Assembly (NCBI GenBank): GCA_002633005.1
Contig: NMRA01000244.1
Location: forward strand, 114,638-178,637
From: Phoronis australis
Taxonomy: Eukaryota > Phoronida > Phoronidae
Direction of reading: 5' to 3'
DNA: 64,000 bases
Made by a program: the position numbers and the translations under genes. The notes under the pieces are model-generated. The model made no database searches, was not told where the DNA came from, and saw nothing but the letters and a program-made list of their open reading frames with translations. Below, piece by piece: positions 47,701 to 59,700 of the stretch; position 1 is the first letter of the stretch, and every line of letters starts with the position of its first letter.

Positions 47701-50700
47701 TGATTTCACATTGCATTCTCACCGGAAGTAAGTGGATGAGCATGTCTTTTAAGGGTTAATAATGTAGTTTTGATGTGATGAGCCAAAGAACTTCTTGTCT
47801 CCGCTGAAAACTGGATTTTCAAGAACAAGTTTTTCCAACTGTTGAACACTGGTCGACTAGTTTCTCATAATAGGCCACTCAACCAATCGACAATGTGCAA
47901 CCACCAAGACGAACAAGACATACGGCAGCAGGTGAACGAGAATAGAACTAAAGCCAGTGAAACACGACAAAGCATAAGAAATCTAAACAATAGCGACCAC
48001 AGGCTATGTGGAGCAGGTTTACGACATTCATAGATAGGATAAAGTGATGGCGATAGGTTTCGTCTGCACCTTCATAGGTAGCGCGGTGCACACTGCATCA
48101 GAGCATGCAGAGTAGAGGTGACCGGGGCACTTACTTTTGGCACTTCTTACAGTGAGTCATTGTGGAGAAGATGGGTTTGTCTCCATGGATAACCTTCTGG
48201 TCGACTACATACACATAACTCACGTTTGTGCATTTATAGGTCTTACTGGAGCCGGCGGAAGCTACAATCAGGGCAGAAGACTATTCACACACAACAAATG
48301 ACTGCCTGGAAACAGTTACTAAGCAGTACGAGGCATGACCAGCTAAACAAACACATAAATTTATGGATTTCTCAAAATTAATCGCAACAACCGTGCGATC
48401 GCATCGGAGCTATCTCTATCAAAGGTGTCAATAGCCTGATAATAAATCACAAATGTTATGCAGGAGACGACACTTCTACGCAGTCAGCGTGCACATGCTT
48501 TCCTGGCGACTCATTCATGCAAAGGGGTACTTGCAACGAAGCAATGAGGAATGAACAAGAGACCGACCGAGGAGTGGTATTACATACAGCTAATTAGGTG
48601 GAAAGAACATTTTGAACGCCATTTTAGGCTTTCGAAAGGATAGTACCCGCAGCTGATTCACACTATGTCTTTAAATGTATATTGAGCGATGTTTAAGTAG
48701 CATGACTATTACCTCTGGACATGCCATTTCACACAAGGGCAACTCTTCCGTAAAATTACAGTGTGGTGTAAATAGAGGTCAGAGGTACTACAGTTATTTT
48801 TGGATTAATAACCCGCTTCAGTCTTATTTCACTTTACTATAAAATTGTCCAGTATAACTTTAAAATAAAACAATAGCATATAACTCTCGCCATAGGCCTA
48901 CGTCAAAACTTTGATGTCAATTTGAACATTAATCGACAATCGTTGCTAAGCGATTTTGGTGAGCAAAAAAGTATTTGTTGGGTCGGAAAATTCGCCTGCA
49001 TCGAAACACGAGGCCCACTCTGTCAAGCAATGAGAAAGTAGAATAGCTGAAAATGTTTTTTATTTCTCTGGTGACTCACGAACTAACTGTGGAATTACAA
49101 GAGCACTCAACAAAGTCAACAAAACGAGGTTTAGCATCCTTTTAAAGAAACAAACGTGTATGGCAGACTGTACCGTCATACTTTAGATGGGGGCTCAAGG
49201 ATTGGTCCGTCTCTTGATCACCACCATTGCTTAGTGGAAGTCTTCCATCATTTTCAGTCATTGTATCACCAGAAATATCACAACACGTGCATGCAGTTTT
49301 AGTACAGTTATGCATATAAACAACATCATTTCCATGATGCGGACAAAGCGAAAAATACGTGATACATATGTGAGAATGGTTATCTTACGATGAAGAACAT
49401 AAAACTACTGAATGCCGTGTTGTTCTTTTGAGAATGTGTGATTAGCATTAGATTCACCAGAAATATCCAACATGGCCGCATATGTCGACATTTCCATTGC
49501 TGCCTCGGGAAGTCGTTTTCGTAACTGGTATTTGGAGCTCTTTTGAGTGCTTGACAACAATTGTTCTTATAACACCCGGTCTGTTTTATAAGTACGCGTG
49601 TCTTCGACTTGTCCTGACTTAAATGTTCAAAAACACCAGTCAAAGTTTCCTGGCAGGTCTATCGAGGTCATTTGCCACGTAAAGCCTGACTACACCCACA
49701 GGCGTTCTCAGCTTCTGTTCGTCCCCAATACACTATATACAATACTATAAGGTATGACACTCCCGACCTGAAATTCCACGGGTGCTTCACTCCAGCCGTT
49801 CATATCAAACAAACTTGTTACATTTACAGAAAACAAGGTTTCAACAAACCATTAGCAACTGTTCTTTCTTCCAATACCATGTCATTGAAATGTAGTGTAC
49901 GAACCACAGTGTGGTGTACGTACCCCCATGTGAATAAATACCATGGAACAAAAATATTACACGGTAAGTAAGCATCACTTGTCACAGACAGCTTCCTCAA
50001 TTAAAAATGCTAGGTTAAAAGGGTGTTAATTACAAATACAATTGTTTTGAGTCAAATATTAGCATTTGTGTAGTGTACGTACCCCCATATTTTAACATGT
50101 GTCTGTTTTCAAAGAATGACAGACAGATATTATGCACATGACTGCATGCTGTACTTTTTATTTGTTCTATTTGAATATTGGTAAATGAACTAACTCTCAG
50201 TAGATTTTAATTATTTTTATAAACCTGAAAAGTCACTGAAATGTAGTGTACGTACAACTGCATAGTGTACGCACCTTCAACCTCTGTGCTATAAAGTATT
50301 GCCCACCAGAATTTTTACTCTGCGCGTGCAAGCGCAGAGTACTATTGTTCCTGGGTTTTTTTCATTTTCATTCTTCTTATTCTTATTCTTCTTCCGACCA
50401 ACTTTTTACATACTGCTGTTCTCATGAACAATACTGATATTTCCAAAATGAATACAGTCTGACAAAAAAACAATGGACATTATCAACTTTGTGGAGAATA
50501 AAATGCCACACAGGACTTGGCTAGTAGTGAAAATCCTAGAAGACACGTCTTGTGACAACTGATGTTGCAGAGGCAGGTTCTCTATCTCCCAAGACAACTT
50601 TAACTTGCAAGAAACCAACAAGTAGAGGCATCACAAAATTCGAGACCATTCCATACATTTGTAAATTTGACGTTGATTGACTGTGCGTAGTGTACGTACC

Positions 50701-53700
50701 TCCCAACCAGTACCATTTTTTACTGTTTACAAGTTGAACACTGGGCCTAGCATTGCTTTAACTATTTTAACCAACTGGTGAATTTATTGAAAACTAGGCA
50801 ATTAGCACCAATAAAGTTTTTGAAAAAAGTAGTTACTTGTCATTTTCTTTTTGTAAGAATCATATTGCTCATTATACTGTTTTAAGATAAGCAATGTAAT
50901 GATCATCTAGAACAACTTGATCAGCACGGTAATAACTTTTCTTACTTTAGTATGTGATGCATCTTCAATTTGATCGAGAACTTATTAAATTAACAGTTAG
51001 CTTATGAATTTCTGCATGATAGAAGTGGGCTGTGATCACATACAGATGTGATGCATTAGGCCATGAAATTTTATTCGGTGGTTCTTGTGCAAAAATATTT
51101 TAGATTACAAACTTGGAATGATGGTACTTTGTAATAACCCAGATTTTACAGTTATATGACAACCTTCCTTTTTCACCAAAAGTGGTCACCGAATATGGGA
51201 CTTGTTTGGGATTTGCCCGATAGTGTATTGGGGACGATCAGAGCCTGAGGACGCCTGTGACTACACCGATACGACTTTGTAATCGACTACCGCATACGAC
51301 TAATCCGAGCGTTCGTGTAGAGAGGGCTAAGCATGTAAAGCCCGCACACATATCGTTGGCCAATTACGACAAAAGTCTGAGTTATATACTGTGATAATAA
51401 CCTTATCATGGCAGTAATAAATAATTATTACATTAATAAGTCAGCCGATCAGAAGCCATATATAACGATAGAAATATTTATAACAGTAATACACCTGTAA
51501 ATACTTATGTTCGAAGTATGTCCCGAAAATAATAGGTGCGTCGCAAGCTCCGTTTCCAGAGAGCGGGAATTGAACCTGCCGTGGTCGTGGAAGCGTTGAA
51601 AATTTTGACCGATAACACGAGAGACGGAGAGGAAAGTGGCAAGAATATGCTCGGCGAGAGATAAGAGGGGAAGGGCCATTTGGAAGGGATGAGGTGACAG
51701 GACGCGAGTTCGTTACTGCCAATTTGGAGGAAAACGAAGCGGAGGGAAATGGAGGAGACGCGGGGGAGGAGATTGTAAATGGATCGGGGTCGGTGGCACC
51801 CGAGAGACCCAAGAAGTGGGTCTGGACAAGACGGGGATCGAAACCGAGGTTAAATAGGTCAAACGTTGCTAAAGCGAAGTACTGATGGCAGGAAATATAA
51901 CATTACTGAGAACAAAGGGGACCTATGACATGTGACAATCAACAGCCTATGGGAGCCAGCAGCTGACCAAACTCGTGGCACATGACACAAACGAACAAAT
52001 AGTGAGGCTGGAAATGGAATGTCCTAGTGCCTCGTGTGCAGAAGGACCGCATGCGAATTTACACAAAGGATTAATGGACCAGTCCGAAAGATGGGGGTAC
52101 AAGTGGGACGAGTCCATATTCTCACATTTTTTATTTAACGAGTGAAATATCATTTATTACTTGATAAATAGGGTCGTCCTGGATTACACACACACTCGAA
52201 CCCCGCTGTATTTACCCACAATGCCGTAAACATCCGTCAGACACATTTGCTGCCATTGGAGTTTTACATGTTATTTCTGTTTTTGTCTGATTCTTTACAA
52301 GTTTTCCTCGGTTGCATCACTCTATTCGTCCCTTCAGTGCCAATATTAAGTATTACTGCTGTGCTGTGGGCTGCAACTCCGACGTGAGAAAGTTTGATAA
52401 ACTAGACAAATACTCGTGGATGCCTTTCCGACATCAACGAGATATGCGAAAATGCGCCTGATTTATGAAACAAGGTTACGCACTTTCTTATCTCTGGGAC
52501 AAAGGAAAGTTGCATGGCCGTATAATCCGGGACGGCCCTATTAGCCAATGAAAGTCACCGATTTTGATATGAGGCAATTATTCAAACTATGTTTAACATC
52601 TTTCTCTCCATAAACTGTGAACAACCTACTAATCAGGGACGGATCCAAGATTTTGAGTTTGGGGGCAGGGCAGAGTATTAGCCAGGATTTTGCCCGTCAG
52701 ACATTCGCACCCCCGAACTGACAAATGGAATCGGGGAAAATTTTAGGGGGACCATGGCCCCCTTGCCCACCCCCCTTAAATCCGCCACTACTCATAGTCC
52801 CATTACCATCTCTCTTGAAGATTAAAAAACGAGCATTATGCGCAAGACGCGCTATTTTCTGTCCGAGGCACATGGCAATTTAATTGCGAGTTTCAGAACC
52901 TACCATTGGCTGGTTCAAGATAATTTAATTGTCGTGATTATTTATTACTGTTATAATTATTCATTACTGTCGTAATTTTTGTGACTGTCATTATTTCTGA
53001 CTTCTGCCTGGCTGATTTATTAACATGGTAAATAACTTAGATATGTTGAATGGTTAGTCGACCCAGCGTTGTCAGAGTGGCACTTTTCGACCTATCAATT
53101 GACCTACAGTGTATCGCCAAGATTTTGAGTGACGGCTTACTGACAAATCAGAACGCATCATTCTTGACACACCTTCGTTTCCAAGCCGCCATTTTACCAG
53201 ACAAACAACACTTTGCGGGGTAAAACTTATTGTTTTTTTGTCGGTCGACTTTTGGCAAGGGGCAGAACTTGCGATAGGTCAATTAATTGACTGCGCGGTC
53301 TAGCAACCAAAATTTGGGAAGTAAACTAATTTTTGTACAGTCTCTTGTGCACGGTATTAGTACGATAACACACGTAAGTGTTGGCTTACGTAGTAAATGT
53401 CTCGAGATCGCTTTCTGCAGTTGTAAGTCAGCAACTCTTCAATGAGTGAAAACAATTTTAAGTTATCAACTGCGACCTCTGACGGACGAAGGTACGCAGG
53501 AGAAAGCTGATTGATGAATCTGTCGGCATGTGTAATTAAACCGGAAAAATGGAAGAAACACCCAGCCGAGTAAATTTACAATTAATCAGCAAAGAATATC
53601 CGACCAGCCAGCCGATGGAAATATCAACCGTATAATCAGTGATGGTGAGTACATGCAAACAATGCTTCTCATGCTCTACAGTTCTCATCCGCCTTCTGTC

Positions 53701-56700
53701 TACGTCTGCTAATGTTCTTAAACTCTCACTATTAGAACAGTTGCAATAATTCTTAAAAACTGCATGTATCAATCTCAAAGAATCAGAAACGAAACAACGT
53801 GCAAGACATCACATTACGTATTCAATCAAATCTACTCATTCTGTCGCGTTTGAACACATTAAACACTCTGAGGCAAATGATACAAGATATAAAAAACATG
53901 CTGTATAAGAAACTTCTACAATTTGTCTCACGAGAAGACTTCAACGAGATGTATAATACTTCTGAACGACTTAATATTCCACGTAACGACACATATAGCA
54001 TTGGCCGACTTCACGTGTTGTTAGTACCGGCAAAGGAGACGGACATAGTGCTCTGCTGTCCATGTACTCACCCATAGTTTGGTGGCTCCCGCTCCACAGG
54101 CTATAAACACTGAAGTGGATTAAAAATCTGAAAGTACACATACACGTCTGAATAACAAGTTAAGAAGCACTACAATTATTATCAGCAATAAGTGTTCTGT
54201 CTTGTATTAATATTTATTTATTATGAAATGTGGAATAATTATTTATTGTACTTACAGCGCTAGTTCCTGGACTCCCCAGAGGAGGGCCTTCATGAAGCTG
54301 GTGATGGGCTGAAGTGAGGAGCACGGAGATTAATACAACGAAATGAAATACGAACCAACTACACCTAAAATAGTCCTGAGTTTTCTAAAAACACTAGTCG
54401 CATAGAACTGTTAATGCTGAATAGGTGGAGAATAGTTTATCATTTTTCTTTAGATTTGTAAGCTTTTGCATGTAGATGTTCCATTTTGGTTTGCAATTTT
54501 ATAGGCCTGCGATGAGGTATTGTTTGACTGGTGAGCTGTAATTGGGTGATCCTTGAGACTGCGGCATTATGACTCATCCAACCACAAGTCCTGCACAAAA
54601 CCGCCGGCTATTCAATTCTCAGCGCAAAAACAGGATCGTCTGAGGTCTGGAAATATTAAATCAAATACCATTTCTTCGCAGGACTACTTTTGTAGAGTAC
54701 TGCAAAATTTGTAATGGTTTAATGCTGTTTTGTGTGTTTACAGTTATGAGGTTAGCTTCAATACGACTTTTTTCTAAAATGCAAAATGCTGAGATCTGAA
54801 TCACAAAATCTGGAAATTCGCTGGTTCTCTGTGGATTATATATAGTTTAATTAGAAGTTGAGCTACTCACATTAAGTAAGTAGGTGGCAGCACTTGTGGC
54901 AGTATCCACAAACTGACAGACAGCCTGGAAATCGAACAGTTGCACACTGAAACAAGCAATAACGGCGAGTTATAATTCACAAATCTCGTGAAACCGGTTA
55001 CACTTTTAAGTGAGCTACAATATACACCAAACAACCACACCATCTTCACTGACACCAGCGCGACCTTGACCTATGTCTTCATCTTTTGGCTATGACTTAA
55101 GCATTCAGTAAAAAAATAACTTTCGATTGAAACACAGTGCAATTATAAAACCGATCTTTCAAAACTCGTTAGGCACTCAAATGAGATATGATTCGTGAAT
55201 TTGGAAAGAAAATGCTGCTTCTGAAAAAATGCAGGCTCAAAGAGTGGGCTTGTTATGGCGATTCATTACATACGCTGCGCATGCGCTCATTACTAAGGAA
55301 GTGTCATTTCTTTACATGCTCATAGACAACTTCTTGCCTGAGAAAAGAACAAGTTGTCACCAGTTGAATAGCAGTAACGTGTTCGTTTCTTGAGCCCAGG
55401 TTTATAGCAGTGTTTACTTCCATAGAACAATTACTGTCTTAACACAACAGGTATGAAATAGGCTGGCATACCAGACAATTAACCTATCGCAAGCTCGGCC
55501 CCCTTGCGTAAAGTCGACAAACAAACAATAAGTTTTACCCGGCAACGTGTTGCTAATCGGGTAAAATGGCGCCTTGGAAACGAAGGTGTGTCAAGAATGA
55601 TGCGCTCTGGCTGGTCAGTTAAGCCGTCACTCAAAGTCTTGGCGATAGGTCAATTCATAGCCGCCATAGCAACTGGATTCTACCCTCAAAAGACTTGTGG
55701 ATGATGTAAATCGACATGATATTTGTTGACATGGGACAACCCATAGACATCACATAGACCGGGCGCGCTTCTTAGATACATGCAGCTCGCGTTGTCAATA
55801 CGACGCCATATTGGAAAGTGTTACACAGGACAAAAATGGCGGTAAACACGCCATCAGTCATAAAATCGGCGGGCTCGCAGTGCTATGCTTGCAGCCAAAG
55901 AGTTAAGTTTTTTGGTCCTGCCTTTGAGTCATGGGTTTTTTGGTTCGGCCATGGAGTCTAGAGGTGCTGCCGCTAGGTTTTTATGTTCTCCCACTATAGT
56001 TTAAGTGGAGCGATTTTGCGTCGGTTCCACATCAGTCTTGTTGATTGAGACCATATAAGATCAATTAAAAGATAATTATTGACCAGCATATGCTGTTATC
56101 CAATGATGATGCTGTTTGTTAATAGTACTAAGTAAATATTTGGTATCAATGCCAATCATATGTATTTTTGCTTGTTCTGAAAAATAACATCGGCCCGAAC
56201 CTAGCCAGCCAGCTAGCTATATGAAGACAGTCGTCAAAATACAGCTAGGTACCACTCTGTATATAATGTTTGAACATAAATCAATGACATTTCTGAATTC
56301 CCATCAAATACTGGTCATGATTAAAGTTATTGAATCACCAAAATCGCCCAACTATACAATCGAAGGAGCTCCCTATTTGGCGAAGTGGGCAAAATGTCCG
56401 CCTCAGAGAAACAACAAGTACGAGAAAACGAGACAAAGGTCCACTAAAAAAGACGCAAATTCGAGCCCCCCCATTTTCAAGGCTGGGTGCGCGCATGCAA
56501 CCGCTGTACGTCTGGTAAAGTCACGGAACGGGGAACGCCCTAATGAACTTTGAAAACCTGTCATTTATCTATATGACTCCAATGAGGTCATTTTTCACAG
56601 TAGTTCACATAAAATTTAGTCCCTCCCCCATTAAATGTGACCTGGGTCGTATTTTAATTTTACGTAGTTACCCGGGGTCATTTTCAATACTGAAAACTAA

Positions 56701-59700
56701 GTCTTATTGGGGCACAACAAAAATAGTCCCAAGTGAGCAGCACGTCTCCTGGATATAAGGTATTTGCATCGAGCGACACGAATTAAACGATAAATTTGCG
56801 CGATCTTACTGGTTTCTCTTGAAAAAACGTAAGAAATAAAACGCTCACAGTGGATAACAAGCGTGCAGCCGCTTAGACAATTCAAGAATCTGCCACTGGT
56901 TGCGGTCATCTATTAGTTTGATATTTTCCCTATTGACTGATTGACACTTAAAAAAACGCATGAATGTGCGACATCACATGTTTTGTGATGTTTCTGGAAA
57001 AAATCACACACTTCGGCCTCTTTATTTGTTAGATATCGCGCTTTGAAAAGAGAAATTTACCCCGTTTGTTTACACGGCAATTAGCCTTGTCACGTGACTA
57101 GTAACATTCTCCAATATGGCGTCAAGTTGTCAGCTGCAGTTGCACGTGCGCCCGGTATTAAGATGTCTATGGGACAACTTTTTGTACAACTACCTCCGGG
57201 ATTAGGAAGGAAATCGTTTTTATGATGGTATAGAGAGGTACGAGGAATATTATATGTGATACAGTAAATGAGTTTATAATGGCTACACTTGATTTACATT
57301 GCAGGGTCAACCGCCAGAGACATTTGATTGGTTACTGATGACGACTTCCGGCATAACATTCAAGCAGATGTCTCAGTCAGTTCACTTGATGGAACCAACA
57401 TAGTTAATCGAGTGCAGTCAAATATGCGTCCTTCGAGGTGAGTAAGATACAAAAGAAACCAACCAACCAAACACTGAAAAACAAAAAGCTTTAACAAGTA
57501 CTTTTAAAACGAACACCTAACAACTTGGAAATGACGTTTATGCTCACCTCTTAAAAACTTTCTTTTCAATAAGGTCAGTCATGACGTAGCCGTCGACTTC
57601 TCCAAAGAACTTGCCAACTTGCTGAAAATCTTCCGCCACCACAACGTAACCATTATTATCGAGGAGATAACAGTCAACTTTCTAGAAAGAGCGAAGAATG
57701 TAGCCGTATGACGTGTAGCCCTCATGAAACGGGTGCGGGAGGGGAAAGAATTACTTTTCTGCGGTGTGCACCACGGGCATGTTAGCGTCAACTTACGTTC
57801 CGTTTTTGTGCAAACAGAAAAACAGCTTGAATTGAAGGCAAACAGTATGCTAAAGTTTACTGTTGAAATTTTTGTGTTGTACTCACCTCTGAGAAGCAAG
57901 TGAAGGCGCACTTGTTGTCCGGTTCCATAGAACAGTCCGAGGACGTGTTCATCATAGTCTGTAGAACGTGCGTATACTTGAGCTGAAGCCCCACAGCACC
58001 CGCCATCCCTGTCTTTTTGTTGGTCGTGAAAAATACACCAGAAGATCCAGTGATAACGGCACTGTTTTCATCACCTTGGTTACCTGCAATGACGGATAGA
58101 ATTTGTCTAAGCTTTGCGTTAGGTCTGTCGTGATCATGTCATTTTGATAAAATTCAGCAAAAAGCACGACACATTAATAGCAAAAGAACAATATCAATAA
58201 CATAATCAAGTTTTATTTAATATAGAGGTCATTCCGTTTTCGTTTTAGGCAACAATAGAATTATTTCATAAAAATGATAAAATACCTCCTTTTGATAGTC
58301 CCTCGTATACAAGTAGAACACTGTAAAAAGAATTCCTAAAAGCGTTTTGGACAATGGTGTTTATCAAACATATTATCTGAAAGTTTCATTTGGTCAGCCA
58401 TTTTGGAGATATGATCTTCCAAATTTAGCCACATTTGGACATTTTTTAAGACACATTTACAGCACAGTTGCAATTTCACATTTACAGCACAGTTGCAATT
58501 TCACATTTACAGCACAGTTGCAATTGCACACCTGCAGGTCAGGACTCCTATATGAAAAAAAAAAGAATTTCGGGAGAACTCAAATGTGCACAAACCTATA
58601 CCAATGGGAACGGAGAATGTAAACTTGTCTTTGCCTGCGTCCGCAGCCCGTTTGTAGTAGGACTCTTCAATGGTATTGGGAGCCGACTCAATGAACAGGC
58701 TGCAAACACAAAAGAGGGTGTAGTTAGTTCTTGAGCGTAAACAAATGTCGAAGCTGGATTGACATGATAAACTGTGTTACTGCCATGTCACTGTGCCTTC
58801 ATACGGCACTCGAAGGCTTTGATGCACCCAATGCATGTATGCATGTTATTTTTCCAGTGGATCCGTTTGTATCGATCCTTTTACGCCATAAGGCTCCTGG
58901 TCAGTTAAATTCCACATTAAAAAAGACTGTTCGAATCTGTCCACGAGTCTCCCGAGATATTCGCTGTAGGCCTACTTTCAAACAATACAACAAACTTCTG
59001 TAAAAACAAAACAATGCAAATGCAGCCATGCTTTTTAGAAACGCCGCCACCAAAGTATGGCATACACAAGACAATAACGTCGAACTTTTCTTTTCTGGAG
59101 TTGAAGTTTACAGTATGTGAGACGATTGGACATTACCTTTCGTATGATTGGCCATTTAATTCCCCACGTGACAAGCCACTTCTGGAACCGTACCACACTT
59201 GTTCAACTTGAGGCCTAGAACAAAGCAGTTTGTTTGGAGGTTACAAGAGAATGATTGAATGTTAGACGCAAGTTCACTGCTGCTGGAAGTTCAAGAAGTA
59301 TTGAAACTCTTTCTCAAACTTCTCCACGTTTGAAAATACTTTGTCACTGACGTCAACAACTGAAGAGTTAAATGCACACAAAAACAAAGGGAAGCCATTA
59401 TAGCGGTTACATACCTTGACGTCACGTCCGCTATGGTAAAGCTTGGTCTTATGTAATAAACATTTAGTTCTTTCGAAGACTAAAATCACATTTAATTTCA
59501 CTAAGGAATAAATTGAGACCAATTCCGTAACGCCAATGAGTCTAAAGCAGGTAGGTAGTGCAAAGCTGTAGCAACGGAAAAGTTCGTGTTATTGGAAAGT
59601 GAATTCCTGGACTAATTACTGTGCAATCCTTAAATTTGTGAGATTTTTATATTCGAACAAATTCGGTATGACCGGCGTGTACCTATTTGACAAGACTTAC

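Noticed and set aside
49888-50702. CRISPR-like spacing of GTAGTGTACGTACC
   Set aside because: Spacing is irregular (about 20 to 424 bp), the word is too short, and the setting is an animal intron.
51553-51600. tRNA-like B-box (GGTTCAATTCC on the minus strand)
   Set aside because: No matching A-box, anticodon arm or acceptor stem could be folded; perhaps a SINE scrap, but unsupported.
58347-58734. Two overlapping plus-strand ORFs
   Set aside because: They run across a 25-bp tandem repeat and antisense to a firm alpha-2/delta exon.
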